Source of the DNA: Thermococcus sp.
GTDB lineage: Archaea; Methanobacteriota_B; Thermococci; Thermococcales; Thermococcaceae
DNA length: 35,148 bases
NCBI GenBank assembly: GCA_027074805.1
Contig: JALTCK010000033.1
Span: 1-35,148, forward strand
Direction: 5' to 3'
Part shown: piece after piece, positions 22,393 to 31,171 of the stretch
Position numbering within the stretch: position 1 is the stretch's first letter
Layout: each line of letters opens with the position of its first letter
Notes under the pieces: model-generated
Databases searched by the model: none
Told to the model about the DNA's origin: nothing
Seen by the model: only the letters and a program-made list of their open reading frames with translations
Translations under genes and position numbers: made by a program

Positions 22393-25300
22393 ATGAAGGC
22401 CATTTATCGGGATATGTGCCCAAACTGTTCTGGCAGAGTCTCCGATGAGAGGTTGTACTTTAAAAATCCCTGTTCCGAATGTATTCCTCAGCCCCTTCAT
22501 GTTGACTCTTATTTTGACCTTATAGGTGCTGTGAGGAACGCTCTTGCACTTCGTGGCACGTTAAAAGAATGGGAAAGACTGTATGAACTTGAAAACGGAC
22601 TGAGGGAGGTAGAGTCATTTTTTGAGAAGGCTACCGGCTTCACCTTCTGGAGCGCTCAGAGAACCTGGGTGAAGAGGCTCCTCAAAGGGCGGAGCTTTTC
22701 AATCATAGCCCCAACGGGAATGGGCAAGAGCACCTTTGGTGCCTTCATGGCTGTGTGGTATGCCCTCAGGGGTAAGAAGTCATACATAGTCGTTCCAACG
22801 ACTTCACTTGTCATCCAAACAGCTAAGAAAATTGAGAAGATCGTTGAGAGGGCAGGTGTTGAGGCCAGAGTGGCGTATTACCACGGGAACCTCAGGAAGA
22901 AGGAAAAGGAGGACATGCTGCGGAAAATTCAGGGGGAGGAGTATGAGATACTTATAACCAGTGCCCAGTGGCTCTCAAGGAAGTACGGGGAAATTCTGAA
23001 GGGAAGGCACTTCGATTTCCTCTTCGTGGATGATGTCGACGCCTTTCTGAAAGCAAGCAAGAACATAGACCGGTCCCTTCTCCTCCTCGGATTCAACGAG
23101 GATATGATAGAAAAAGCATGGGAGATAATCCGACTGAAAAAAGAGATGGCTCGGTATCTCAACGGTCGGGCTGAAGACAGGGATGAAAGGCTCAAAGAGT
23201 TGAACGGGAAGATAAGGTCCATACAGCGGGATATAGAGGCGTACAAGGCCAAACATGAGATAGGAAAAATGGTCATAGCTTCTGCCACCGGAAGCGCAAG
23301 GGGGGACAGGATAAAGCTCTACCGAGAGCTCCTTGGATTCGAAGTTGGGAGTGGAAGGAGTGCACTCAGAAACGTAGTGGACAGTTACATGAAGCCCAAG
23401 AAGGACATAGGAGAGCACCTGGAGGAGCTCCTTGAGAGGCTTGGAAAAGGCGGGATAATATTCACACCCATCGACCAGGGCTTGGGCTATGCGGAGGAGC
23501 TCGCGAAGTACCTCCGCGAACGTGGTTTTAAAGTTGAACTGGTAAGTTCTAAGAATAGGAAGGCCATCGAGCGCTTTGAGAGTGGCGAAGCCGATTATCT
23601 GATAGGCTCAGCCACCTACTACGGCTCCCTCGTCCGAGGTCTTGATTTGCCACACCTCATCCGTTATGCCGTCTTCACAGGAGTTCCAAAGTTCAGGTTT
23701 TCGATAGATCTTGAGAGGCCGACAATCTACCGAGCCCTCGGTCTGCTCAGTGAGGTTATGGACTTCCTAAGTGACGAAGACAGGAAGCAGGCTGAAAAGT
23801 TACACGCAAGGCTGAGAAGGTTGATACGTAACATACCGCAGTTTGAACTTCTGAAGATAGAGGAGGCCCTGGCAGAGGGGCTCCCGATAGAAAACGGCTT
23901 TCACAATCATGTACTTGATGTCTTCAGGGAACTCGTCGAGTTTCTTAGGAGGGTTTTGAGGGACGAAGAGGTCATGAAGAAGTTGGCTGAAGATCCCTTT
24001 ATAAGCCTAAATGAGGAGGGAGGTAAATGGTACGTAGAGATTCCGGATGTGAGGACCTACATCCAGGCAACGGGAAGGACAAGCCGTTTGTTTGCCGGTG
24101 GAATAACGAAAGGTCTCAGCGTCCTCATAGTCGACAACGAAAAGGTCTTCAACGGCTTAGTGAGGCAGATGCGCTGGCGCTTCACCGAGTTCAAGATGGT
24201 ACCCTTTGAGGAGCTTAATCTGGATGAAATTCTGGGACAAATAGATGAGGATAGGGAGAAGGTCCGTCTGGTGATGGAGGGCAAGATAAGCGCCAGGGTG
24301 AAGGATCTCGTTAAATCAGCCCTCATGATAGTTGAGAGCCCCAACAAGGCCAGAACCATAGCGAACTTTTTCGGTCAGCCCAGCAAGACGCGCATAGGTG
24401 ATTTAGTCGCTTATGAGGTCAGTATAGGCAACATGATGCTGACGATTTTGGCCAGCGGCGGGCATATGTTCGACCTCGTGACGAATGAGGGCTACCATGG
24501 TGTCCTGATCAAACGGGAGGGGGAACCCTTTAAGTTCATCCCGGTTTACGACACGATAAAGCGCTGCCGCGACTGTGGTCATCAGTTCGTGGACTGGGAG
24601 GAAAAAGGCGTCTGTCCGCGTTGCGGCTCAACAAATGTGCGGGATGCCCTCGAGAACGTCAAGGCAATGCGTGAGCTGGCTCAGGAGGTTGACGAGATTC
24701 TAATAGCAACCGACCCCGATACCGAGGGGGAAAAAATAGCCTGGGATATAAGGAACGTCCTAAGTCCTTACACGCCGAACATCAAACGCATAGAGTTCCA
24801 TGAGGTTACGAGGCCGGCAATTATGAGGGCAATAAGCGAGGCCAGGGACGTCAACGAGGGACGTGTGAATGCTCAGCTTGTAAGGCGCATAGAGGATAGG
24901 TGGATAGGCTTTGAGCTGAGTCAGGAGCTCCAAAGGGTCTTCGAGAACCACAACCTCTCTGCAGGAAGGGTTCAGACTCCAGTGCTTGGCTGGATAATAG
25001 AAAGGTACAAGGAGTTCACCGAAAGCGAGACTTACTTCCTCGGTCTTACCCTCGAGAATGGCCTTCATATGACTGTGGAGATAGGGAAGGAGGGCAAAAA
25101 GGTCGAACCCCCTGAGTACGTCACCGTTGAAGACGTCCAGCTCGAGGATAGGGAGCTGAACCCGTCGCCACCGTATACCACCGATGCGATGCTTAAGGAT
25201 GCATCAACTTTCCTTAAGCTCTCGGCACCCCAGACGATGCGTTTAGCTCAAGATCTCTTCGAGCTCGGTCTGATTACCTATCACCGCACTGACTCGACTC

Positions 25301-26067
25301 ATGTCAGCAACACAGGAATAGAGGTTGCAAAGGAGTATATCATCCAAGAAATTGGGGAGGAGTACTTCAAACCACGTCCGTGGGGCGAGGAGGGTGCCCA
25401 CGAGGCCATAAGGCCTACTAGACCTATAGACACCGGTCGTTTGATGCAACTCATCAGGGACGGCGTCATCCAGCTTCCTAGGAATCTGACGAGGAACCAC
25501 TACAGGCTCTATGATATGATATTCAAGAAGTTCATGACGAGTCAGATGGTGCCGGCGAAGATACTCTACGAAAAAGCCGTCATAGACGCAGGGGTTGGAA
25601 AGGCGGAACTCGAGGGGTATGTCAAGGTTCTCGAAGATGGGTGGACAAAACTTCGTTCGCCACCGATGAGAGAACTTCCCAAACTCGAAAAGGGTGCCAA
25701 TTTGAGAGTCACGGAGGCAAAGAAATGGAAGGCTCCAAAGATTTCCCTGTACACCCAGGGGGATATAATAGCCCTCATGAAGGAGCGGAAGATAGGAAGA
25801 CCTTCAACCTACGCAAAGATCGTCGAAACACTCCTGCGCAGGTATTATGTCATAGAAACTAGGGGGAGAAAGAAGCTGGTTCCAACAGAGCAGGGCATAA
25901 AGGTCTATCACTACCTCATGAGCAAGTACAAGGATCTAGTCAGCGAAGAAAAGACGAGGGAACTGGAGGAGACAATGGATTTGATAGAGGAAAATCGGGC
26001 CGATTATCAGGGGGTACTCAACAATCTCTATAGGGAGTTGACGACTTATCTAAGGAAAGCTTTGTGA
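22393..26067 (+). CDS. rgy: Reverse gyrase
   Basis: ATP-dependent type IA topoisomerase that introduces positive supercoils, the hallmark enzyme of hyperthermophiles. The 1224 residues have the usual single-chain layout with no intein. An N-terminal zinc finger has Cys9, Cys12, Cys27 and Cys30. The SF2 helicase-like module has Walker [10 protein letters not shown] (about residue 106) and FVDDVD. A latch region follows. The topoisomerase part opens with the Toprim motif [17 protein letters not shown] (about residue 644), has a second zinc finger (CRDCGHQF...CPRCGS, about 725-745) and catalytic Tyr963 in [16 protein letters not shown]. The C terminus ([19 protein letters not shown]) is normal. 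The ATG at 22393 follows GGGTGAGATA. Downstream lies a TrmBL2 gene, the order I recall from Pyrococcus furiosus. Confidence 0.98.
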   Translation: MKAIYRDMCPNCSGRVSDERLYFKNPCSECIPQPLHVDSYFDLIGAVRNALALRGTLKEWERLYELENGLREVESFFEKATGFTFWSAQRTWVKRLLKGRSFSIIAPTGMGKSTFGAFMAVWYALRGKKSYIVVPTTSLVIQTAKKIEKIVERAGVEARVAYYHGNLRKKEKEDMLRKIQGEEYEILITSAQWLSRKYGEILKGRHFDFLFVDDVDAFLKASKNIDRSLLLLGFNEDMIEKAWEIIRLKKEMARYLNGRAEDRDERLKELNGKIRSIQRDIEAYKAKHEIGKMVIASATGSARGDRIKLYRELLGFEVGSGRSALRNVVDSYMKPKKDIGEHLEELLERLGKGGIIFTPIDQGLGYAEELAKYLRERGFKVELVSSKNRKAIERFESGEADYLIGSATYYGSLVRGLDLPHLIRYAVFTGVPKFRFSIDLERPTIYRALGLLSEVMDFLSDEDRKQAEKLHARLRRLIRNIPQFELLKIEEALAEGLPIENGFHNHVLDVFRELVEFLRRVLRDEEVMKKLAEDPFISLNEEGGKWYVEIPDVRTYIQATGRTSRLFAGGITKGLSVLIVDNEKVFNGLVRQMRWRFTEFKMVPFEELNLDEILGQIDEDREKVRLVMEGKISARVKDLVKSALMIVESPNKARTIANFFGQPSKTRIGDLVAYEVSIGNMMLTILASGGHMFDLVTNEGYHGVLIKREGEPFKFIPVYDTIKRCRDCGHQFVDWEEKGVCPRCGSTNVRDALENVKAMRELAQEVDEILIATDPDTEGEKIAWDIRNVLSPYTPNIKRIEFHEVTRPAIMRAISEARDVNEGRVNAQLVRRIEDRWIGFELSQELQRVFENHNLSAGRVQTPVLGWIIERYKEFTESETYFLGLTLENGLHMTVEIGKEGKKVEPPEYVTVEDVQLEDRELNPSPPYTTDAMLKDASTFLKLSAPQTMRLAQDLFELGLITYHRTDSTHVSNTGIEVAKEYIIQEIGEEYFKPRPWGEEGAHEAIRPTRPIDTGRLMQLIRDGVIQLPRNLTRNHYRLYDMIFKKFMTSQMVPAKILYEKAVIDAGVGKAELEGYVKVLEDGWTKLRSPPMRELPKLEKGANLRVTEAKKWKAPKISLYTQGDIIALMKERKIGRPSTYAKIVETLLRRYYVIETRGRKKLVPTEQGIKVYHYLMSKYKDLVSEEKTRELEETMDLIEENRADYQGVLNNLYRELTTYLRKAL

Positions 26068-26323
26068 CATTAAACAACATCACCACTTATTTCTTGAATT
26101 GTTATCGAAATATTCTCGCAATAAATTCTCTTTTAGTAGCAACCAAAAGATTAAAAACAATAAGCGTGGTAAATGGTTTGCGTTTGAATGCATACTCCCT
26201 AATATCACTGGGAGTCATTGGGGGGATATTGGACTTGGATAATACCCGGAACTAAGTAAACGTGGAAAAAATTTATATGCCCTTATGCCCAATACTGAAT
26301 TAGAAAATGTGGTGGTGGTAAAC
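26068..26323 (+). promoter_or_regulatory. AT-rich control region upstream of the TrmBL2 gene
   Basis: About 256 bases without a credible gene; the 63-residue ORF at 26064-26255 is short, overlaps the reverse gyrase stop and has no ribosome binding site. A strong TATA box ATTTATATG (about 26270-26278) gives an expected leader of about 25 nt containing GGTGGTGGT. About 60 bases upstream of it lies TATCACTGGGAGTCATT (26203-26219), which has one full and one 4/6 half of the Thermococcales glycolytic motif TATCAC-N5-GTGATA. The first 100 bases are AT-rich with T runs that could end the reverse gyrase transcript. Confidence 0.5.
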
Positions 26324-27118
26324 ATGGTTAAGGACAGAATGGTGGAACTCCTTCAGGAACACTTTGAGTTGAACCTCTACGAGGCAAGGGCGTACGTGGC
26401 TCTCGTTGGCTTCGGAGTCCTTACTCCGGCGGAACTTGCCAGCGTTTCCGAAGTCCCGGCTCCGAGGACATATGACGTCCTTAGGAGCCTTGAGAAGAAG
26501 GGCTTTGCCATAAGCCAGCCAGGGAAGGTGAACAAGTATAGGCCGGTTCACCCGCAGAACATTCTCGAGAAGTTCATCGAGGAGTGGCAGGAACGTGTTA
26601 AGGAAGAGCTTGAAGAGAAGAAGAAGGCCAAGGAAGAGCTTCTTGAGCTCATGACTCCTCTAATAGAGACGGAGATTCCAAAATACGGCGTCGAGAGGGT
26701 TTGGGTCGTCCGTGGGATTAGGAACGCCACCCTAAAAACTAAGGAGATGTTCGAGGAGGTCAAGGAGCAGGTACTCCTCGCGGACGATGGTTACATTGCC
26801 ATTAACCTTGAGAGTGAGATCATCAAGGCAATTGACAACGGTGTCAAAGCCAAGATAATCGTCACCAAGCCCGTTCTTCAGAGGATAAACACCTCAAAGA
26901 TAATGGACTACTACAAGGCCAAGAAGCTCGAACTCAAGGTTATGGACGCCATTGAACTCCCAATGCTCATCTGTGACGACGAGGTATTCTTCGCCCTCGA
27001 GGACATGGCTGCTAGGTACTTTAACTACGAGACCCAGATCTGGATAAAAGATTTCAGGATAAAGGCTCTCTTCGAAAACAAGTTCAAGGAATACTGGAAG
27101 AAGGCCAAGAAGGCCTGA
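26324..27118 (+). CDS. trmBL2: TrmBL2-type chromatin protein and transcription regulator
   Basis: A TrmB-family protein of 264 residues, the length I recall for TrmBL2 of Pyrococcus furiosus. The N-terminal winged helix is MVKDRMVELLQEHFELNLYEARAYVALVGFGVLTPAELASVSEVPAPRTYDVLRSLEKKGF. A coiled-coil helix follows (EEWQERVKEELEEKKKAKEELLELM), then a C-terminal phospholipase-D-like domain (VWVVRGIRNATLKTKEMFEEV to FNYETQIWIKDFRIKALFENKFKEYWKKA). It lacks the long sugar-binding extension of TrmB proper. TrmBL2 is known as an abundant DNA-coating protein that forms thick filaments and represses many genes. The start at 26324 is chosen because GGTGGTGGTAAAC precedes it and the TATA box is at the right distance; the 26285 start would lie upstream of transcription. 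Confidence 0.9.
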   Translation: MVKDRMVELLQEHFELNLYEARAYVALVGFGVLTPAELASVSEVPAPRTYDVLRSLEKKGFAISQPGKVNKYRPVHPQNILEKFIEEWQERVKEELEEKKKAKEELLELMTPLIETEIPKYGVERVWVVRGIRNATLKTKEMFEEVKEQVLLADDGYIAINLESEIIKAIDNGVKAKIIVTKPVLQRINTSKIMDYYKAKKLELKVMDAIELPMLICDDEVFFALEDMAARYFNYETQIWIKDFRIKALFENKFKEYWKKAKKA

Positions 27119-27139
27119 TTCTTTTCTTAACTTTTGTCC

Positions 27140-27352
27140 TTAGATGTACTTGAACTCGTTCTCCTCTGGACGCTTTTCCCTGAGTTTCCAGAGTAGCCTG
27201 CCGTCTTTTTGAAAACTCTCAACTTTTCCCTGCTCAACGAATCTTAAAAGGTATCTTCGCACTTCCAGGACCTTCAATCCGGTCGCGGAAGATATCTCCT
27301 CGATCGTCATGGGACCCTTCCCCAGGACTTCAAGAACTCTCCTGTTCTTCAT
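27140..27352 (-). CDS. Small winged-helix DNA-binding protein
   Basis: A 70-residue single-domain protein. RRVLEVLGKGPMTIEEISSATGLKVLEVRRYLLRFVEQGKVESFQKDGRLLWKLREK has the spacing of a winged helix: a first helix, the MTIEEISSATGL helix-turn-helix entry, the recognition helix VLEVRRYLLRFVEQG, and a beta wing (KVESFQKDGRLLWKL). It is the last gene of a three-gene minus-strand operon, and its ATG overlaps the stop of the zinc ribbon gene (ATGA). It may be a regulator or a chromatin-associated protein; no target can be named. It converges on the TrmBL2 gene with a 21-base T-rich gap that probably ends both transcripts. Confidence 0.78.
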   Translation of the reverse strand: MKNRRVLEVLGKGPMTIEEISSATGLKVLEVRRYLLRFVEQGKVESFQKDGRLLWKLREKRPEENEFKYI

Positions 27353-27675
27353 TCTCCTCCCTCCAGTTTTTTGTAGCGTTCCAACAGGTTAATTATGAGT
27401 CCCATGACCCTTAAATGTTTCTCCAGTAAATCTATGTCATCGGGAAGAGAAGCTGCAAGCGTTTCAAGCTTCGTCCTCAGAGCATTCTCAACGCTCTTTA
27501 TCTCCCCCCCTCGTTGCTTGGAGCGGTATTCACAGACCGGACAGAAAACCCTTCCGTCTTTCTCAAACAGGGGGGAGCCGCACTTAGGGCAGTGCTTATC
27601 TAGCATCTTAGCACCAGAAAGCATCAAGGGCATTATTATGTTCTTGATCTCCCATTCGGTAGGCCCACTCTCCAT
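27349..27675 (-). CDS. Autoantigen-p27 (SSSCA1)-type zinc ribbon protein
   Basis: A 108-residue protein with a zinc ribbon CPKCGSPLFEKDGRVFCPVCEYRS, the signature of the Sjogren syndrome/scleroderma autoantigen 1 family that is common in archaea and has no firm role there. An N-terminal helix (EWEIKNIIMPLMLSGAKMLDKH) precedes the ribbon and a helical C-terminal part follows (SVENALRTKLETLAASLPDDIDLLEKHLRVMGLIINLLERYKKLEGG), possibly a coiled coil. The ORF track extends the frame upstream into the ureohydrolase-like gene; the ATG at 27675 behind GGGGTGATTCC, four bases after that gene's stop, is the real start. Middle gene of a coupled three-gene operon. Confidence 0.88.
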   Translation of the reverse strand: MESGPTEWEIKNIIMPLMLSGAKMLDKHCPKCGSPLFEKDGRVFCPVCEYRSKQRGGEIKSVENALRTKLETLAASLPDDIDLLEKHLRVMGLIINLLERYKKLEGGE

Positions 27676-27679
27676 GGAA

Positions 27680-28405
27680 TCACCCCATGAGCAGGCTGAA
27701 AACTTCGAGGATTGCTTTTTTCCCGAGTCTTGATCGTTTAACCCTGTCTGAGACCTCAGCAATGTCAAATGCCATTATTTTGAACCTCCTTTTTATCTCC
27801 TCCAGGAGGTTGAGGAGCTCTTCAAGAGTTAGTTCACCGTGCTGAAAGCGGGCTATTTTGTACTCGGGCCTGAGGACGTCCATGTCGACGCTCAGGTAGA
27901 TTTCATCCCCAAGATACTTTTTGGCATCTTTCATGATTTCTTCAAGGGGTGTCGTCTGAAGGTTTTTGTAAGCCCTCCATTTTCCGCGGGTCTTCCTGCT
28001 CCTGAGAAGTGCGGGGAATATCTTCACCCGTTTCGTCCACAGTTCGGTTCTGTCGGTAGTGGGAATCATTAGGACTGGTGCTAGGACGACAGCACGGTAC
28101 ACGTGGCGGTTCTCAAGTGCATAAGCGAGCCAAGACCCGTGGTCGAGGTAATCATGCATTAAATCAGTATGGGCATCTAGACTGAGGAGTGATATAGCTT
28201 TAAGCTTCTCCACTATGCCGTAGGTGGCTAGATGCTCCCCGACAACGTAGGCACGGTCCACTGGTATTCTCTCGGCGAGAAGATCGACTCTGCTGGACTC
28301 TACGATCACGTAATCGTCTATCAGCTTATTCCTCTTCAGGAGCTCGAGGGTGTAGAGAACACCTTCCCTGTTGGGTTTCTCGCCGAATGGGATGAAGGTT
28401 ACCAT
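27680..28405 (-). CDS. Divergent ureohydrolase (arginase/agmatinase)-like protein
   Basis: A 241-residue member of the ureohydrolase fold, shorter than typical arginases or agmatinases (about 290-310). The six metal ligands appear to be present: His in VVGEHLATY (usually GGDHS), DAHTD in LSLDAHTDLMHDYLDHGSW, and two Asp in LSVDMDVLRPEY (usually SxDxDxxDP, here Arg for the following Asp). The catalytic-side Glu motif is FDIAEVSD, close to the usual DIVEV. A binuclear metal site is therefore likely, but the substrate loops differ, so calling it arginase, agmatinase or formiminoglutamase would be a guess. The ATG at 28405 follows GGTGGAATA. First gene of the operon, divergent from HPS-PHI. Confidence 0.83.
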   Translation of the reverse strand: MVTFIPFGEKPNREGVLYTLELLKRNKLIDDYVIVESSRVDLLAERIPVDRAYVVGEHLATYGIVEKLKAISLLSLDAHTDLMHDYLDHGSWLAYALENRHVYRAVVLAPVLMIPTTDRTELWTKRVKIFPALLRSRKTRGKWRAYKNLQTTPLEEIMKDAKKYLGDEIYLSVDMDVLRPEYKIARFQHGELTLEELLNLLEEIKRRFKIMAFDIAEVSDRVKRSRLGKKAILEVFSLLMG

Positions 28406-28542
28406 TATTCCACCGGGTGGAGATGCGGGTTCATCTTTTTAAATCTTGGGAAAGAATGTTGACATAGAGATGTTAAAATCAAAAGCCAACCTTTAAAAAC
28501 TAGCACTCTAAAGCTTAATCGAAAAATTTTGGAGGTACGGAG
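28406..28542. promoter_or_regulatory. Divergent promoters of the ureohydrolase-like operon and HPS-PHI
   Basis: On the minus strand ATTTAAAAAG (28436-28445) lies about 35 bases before the ATG at 28405. On the plus strand CTTTAAAAAC (28491-28500) lies about 47 bases before the ATG at 28543, leaving a leader of about 20 nt with GGAGGT. A further AT-rich AATCGAAAAATTTT lies in the plus leader region. Confidence 0.5.
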
Positions 28543-29763
28543 ATGATACTCCAGGTCGCCCTTGATCTCACCGATGTTGAGCAGGCCATTTCTATAGCTG
28601 AAAGAGCCGCTCACGGCGGTGCGCACTGGCTTGAAGTTGGCACTCCCCTCATAAAGAAGGAGGGAATGCGTGCCGTGGAGCTTCTGAAGAGACGTTTTCC
28701 GGACAGGAAAATAGTGGCTGACCTTAAGACTATGGACACCGGTGCCCTAGAGGTGGAGATGGCCGCAAGGCATGGGGCCGATGTTGTTTCTATTCTCGGA
28801 GTTGCCGACGACAAAACAATTAAGGACGCTGTTGAGGTTGCCCGGAAGTACGGGATACGAGTCATGGTGGACCTCATAGGAGTTAGGGATAAGGTTAAGA
28901 GAGCCAAAGAGCTCGAGAAGATGGGGGTTCACTACATACTAGTACACACCGGCATAGATGAGCAGGTTCAGGGGAAGACTCCACTCGAAGACCTTGAGAA
29001 GGTCGTTCAGGCTGTCAGGGTCCCCGTGGCCGTCGCTGGAGGCCTCAATCTTGAGACCATTCCAAAGGTCATAGAGCTTGGTGCCACCATAATAATCGTC
29101 GGAGGGGCCATAACAAAGGCAAAGGATCCAGAGAAAATCACGAGAAAGATCATAGATCTCTTCTGGGGAGAGTATATGATGACCATAAGGAAGGCCATGA
29201 AGGACATCGTGGAGCACATAGGGAACGTTTCTGAACAGATCAAGCTAGAGCAGGTTAGGGGTTTCGTCGATGCAATGATAGGGGCCAACAAAATCTTCAT
29301 TTACGGGGCTGGAAGGAGCGGGCTAGTCGGAAAGGCCTTCGCCATGAGGCTTATGCACTTAGATTTCAATGTCTACGTCGTTGGTGAGACCATAACGCCA
29401 GCTTTTGAGCCTGGAGATCTCCTGATAGCCATCAGCGGTTCAGGTGAGACCACGAGCATAGTTGACGCAGCAGAGATAGCTAAGAAACAGGGTGGAAAGG
29501 TCGTCACGATAACATCCTACGCTAACTCCACCCTCGGAAAGCTCTCGGATGTCGTCGTTGAGATTCCAGGAAGGGCAAAGACGGACATACCAACCGATTA
29601 TATCGCCCGGCAGATGCTCACTCAGTACAAGTGGATAGCTCCCATGGGGACTCTCTTTGAGGACTCAACCATGGTATTCCTGGACGGAGTAATAGCCCTC
29701 CTCATGGCAACATTCCAGAAGACCGAAAAGGATATGAGGAGGAAGCATGCGACCCTTGAATAA
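28543..29763 (+). CDS. Fused 3-hexulose-6-phosphate synthase / 6-phospho-3-hexuloisomerase
   Basis: Bifunctional enzyme of the ribulose monophosphate pathway, 406 residues. The N-terminal HPS domain (residues 1 to about 211) is an OMPDC-type barrel with the metal and catalytic motif ADLKTMDTGALE, and VAGGLNLETIPKVIELGATIIIVGGAI near its end. The C-terminal PHI domain (from about 212) is a SIS fold with IFIYGAGRSGLVGKAFAMRL, AISGSGETTSIVDAA and a final VFLDGVIALLMATFQKTE. In Thermococcales this fusion runs in reverse, from fructose 6-phosphate to ribulose 5-phosphate and formaldehyde, and supplies pentose because the oxidative pentose phosphate pathway is missing. The start is set by GGAGGTACGGAG. 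It leads a plus-strand cluster; the FtsZ-like gene follows after nine bases. Confidence 0.96.
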   Translation: MILQVALDLTDVEQAISIAERAAHGGAHWLEVGTPLIKKEGMRAVELLKRRFPDRKIVADLKTMDTGALEVEMAARHGADVVSILGVADDKTIKDAVEVARKYGIRVMVDLIGVRDKVKRAKELEKMGVHYILVHTGIDEQVQGKTPLEDLEKVVQAVRVPVAVAGGLNLETIPKVIELGATIIIVGGAITKAKDPEKITRKIIDLFWGEYMMTIRKAMKDIVEHIGNVSEQIKLEQVRGFVDAMIGANKIFIYGAGRSGLVGKAFAMRLMHLDFNVYVVGETITPAFEPGDLLIAISGSGETTSIVDAAEIAKKQGGKVVTITSYANSTLGKLSDVVVEIPGRAKTDIPTDYIARQMLTQYKWIAPMGTLFEDSTMVFLDGVIALLMATFQKTEKDMRRKHATLE

Positions 29764-29772
29764 GGGATAGAT

Positions 29773-30525
29773 ATGCCATCCTTTACCCACATTTTTGTTG
29801 GAATCGGAAACACCGGTTCGAGGATAGTGAATGGGATAAAGGCGGATGGAATAGTGAAAGTCACAGTGAATCCAGCCTACTACTTACTCCCGAGCTCAGA
29901 GAGGTATGCACAAAGGCTCAGTTCCTTTTTTGAGTCTATTCCGAAAAACTCATTTCTATGGCTGGTTTTCGAGGACAAGCCGTTAAACCACGAGCTTCGT
30001 GAGGTTATAGAAACTGCTCTCCCAGGTGACGTAATTAAGCTAGCCTACGTTCTTACTCCCAACAGAGAGCTCGTAACCACTGGAAAACCGAAGTGGGCCG
30101 AAGGATTTGAGACTGTATTCTACGACTCGCTATGGGACTTCTTCAACGGGAAATACTCAATATCAAAGGCCTTTGAAAGCGCCAGTCAGGGGATAGGCCG
30201 CATGTTCTCAAAACTCTACTACTATCTCGAAACCCAGATGCTGGTCAACATTGACTATGCGGATCTTTTCAACATGATAAAAGGGGGGAATGTAGGGATA
30301 CTCAGACTCCTGAGAGGTGTTGACTTTGACTGGCACTGGGGTCTATGGGATAGGGGTCTCGTGGCACTCCTAGTTGGAGAGGAGGCTCCTCTCAAAGATG
30401 CTCACAGCATACTGGGAAGGTTCCAGGAGATACTCTCAGAGAAGGACGTGATTTGGGGCGTGATAACGGACAAAGATCTCGGAAGGGACTCCGAGATACT
30501 GGCCCTTCTTGTCAAGAGGTGGTAG
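29773..30525 (+). CDS. Degenerate FtsZ/tubulin-superfamily protein
   Basis: A 250-residue protein with the frame of FtsZ but much shorter (FtsZ is about 350-400). The N terminus HIFVGIGNTGSRIVNGI matches the first strand and glycine loop (T1) of FtsZ. A reduced middle follows, with FLWLVFEDKPLNHELREVIETA where the GGGTGTG signature loop should be, then VIKLAYVLTPNRE and WAEGFETVFYDSLWDFF like the VGVVTxPF and I-P-N-D strands. SISKAFESASQGIGRMFSKLYYYLETQMLVNIDYADLFNMIKGGNVGIL is the core-helix to second-domain passage (FtsZ: LINLDFADVKTVM). KDVIWGVITDKDLGRDSEILALLV is the last FtsZ strand pair (IIWGATIDE...). Phosphate-binding and T7 catalytic residues appear lost. It is coupled to HPS-PHI and a HAD gene. 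Superfamily membership is my inference from pattern; the role is unknown. Confidence 0.72.
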   Translation: MPSFTHIFVGIGNTGSRIVNGIKADGIVKVTVNPAYYLLPSSERYAQRLSSFFESIPKNSFLWLVFEDKPLNHELREVIETALPGDVIKLAYVLTPNRELVTTGKPKWAEGFETVFYDSLWDFFNGKYSISKAFESASQGIGRMFSKLYYYLETQMLVNIDYADLFNMIKGGNVGILRLLRGVDFDWHWGLWDRGLVALLVGEEAPLKDAHSILGRFQEILSEKDVIWGVITDKDLGRDSEILALLVKRW

Positions 30526-30526
30526 A

Positions 30527-31171
30527 ATGAAGGCCCTGTTCTTCGATATAGACGGGACGCTCTTAACCGAGATGCCTCTGATAGAGATGTTCCTTCCTCA
30601 GGTCTATGAGAAGCTCTCTAAGAAGCTCGGAGTGGACAAAAAAGAGGCCAGAGATAGGTTTTTAACCGAGATATTTGGAAGGCGGGACACCTATGACTGG
30701 CATGACTGGAATTTCTTCTTCAGGCTCTTTGACCTTGATGTGAAATACGAGGACCTTCTGAGGAGTTACCCTCACAAACTTCACGTCTATCCTGATACAG
30801 TACCAACCATCGAATGGTTGAGGGATGAAGGCTATAGGCTGGGAGTTATAACGAGCGGACCGGAATACCAGAGACTAAAGCTCAGAATCGCGGGATTGGA
30901 CAAGTATTTCGACGTAGTAGTCACAAGGGATGACGTGGGTGCGATAAAGCCGGAGCCTAAAATCTTCCTCTACGCCATTGAAAGCGTTGGAGTTGGACCT
31001 AAAGACTCTGCCATGGTGGGTGATTCACTCAGTCAGGACGTCTACGGCGCTAAAAACGTCGGAATGAAGGCGGTGTGGATAAACCGAAACGGGGATAAAG
31101 GATACAACATGGCAGATTACGAAATAAGAACCCTTCATGAGCTGAGAAAGATTGTGGGGGATGGGCTATGA
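30527..31171 (+). CDS. HAD-superfamily hydrolase (phosphatase-like)
   Basis: A 214-residue haloacid dehalogenase-type hydrolase with a helical cap of the C1 type. Motif I is FFDIDGTLL (nucleophile Asp8, acid Asp10), motif II GVITSGPEY, motif III the Lys in GAIKPEPKIF, and motif IV MVGDSLSQDVYGA, all intact, so activity is likely. Such enzymes act on small phosphorylated metabolites; the substrate cannot be read from sequence. The ATG at 30527 lies two bases after the FtsZ-like stop with GAGGTGGT upstream, and the stop overlaps the next start (ATGA), which shows coupling on both sides. An earlier in-frame GTG at 30509 lies within the previous gene and is less likely. Confidence 0.92.
   Translation: MKALFFDIDGTLLTEMPLIEMFLPQVYEKLSKKLGVDKKEARDRFLTEIFGRRDTYDWHDWNFFFRLFDLDVKYEDLLRSYPHKLHVYPDTVPTIEWLRDEGYRLGVITSGPEYQRLKLRIAGLDKYFDVVVTRDDVGAIKPEPKIFLYAIESVGVGPKDSAMVGDSLSQDVYGAKNVGMKAVWINRNGDKGYNMADYEIRTLHELRKIVGDGL

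Noticed and set aside
26064-26255. 63-residue ORF overlapping the reverse gyrase stop
   Set aside because: No ribosome binding site or promoter, low-complexity AT-rich sequence and no recognisable fold; better read as the control region upstream of the TrmBL2 gene.
27676-27768. 31-residue N-terminal extension of the zinc ribbon protein
   Set aside because: It lies wholly within the ureohydrolase-like gene, and a good ribosome binding site supports the ATG at 27675.
28405-28626. 73-residue minus-strand ORF across the HPS-PHI promoter
   Set aside because: It overlaps the divergent promoters and the HPS start and has no ribosome binding site.
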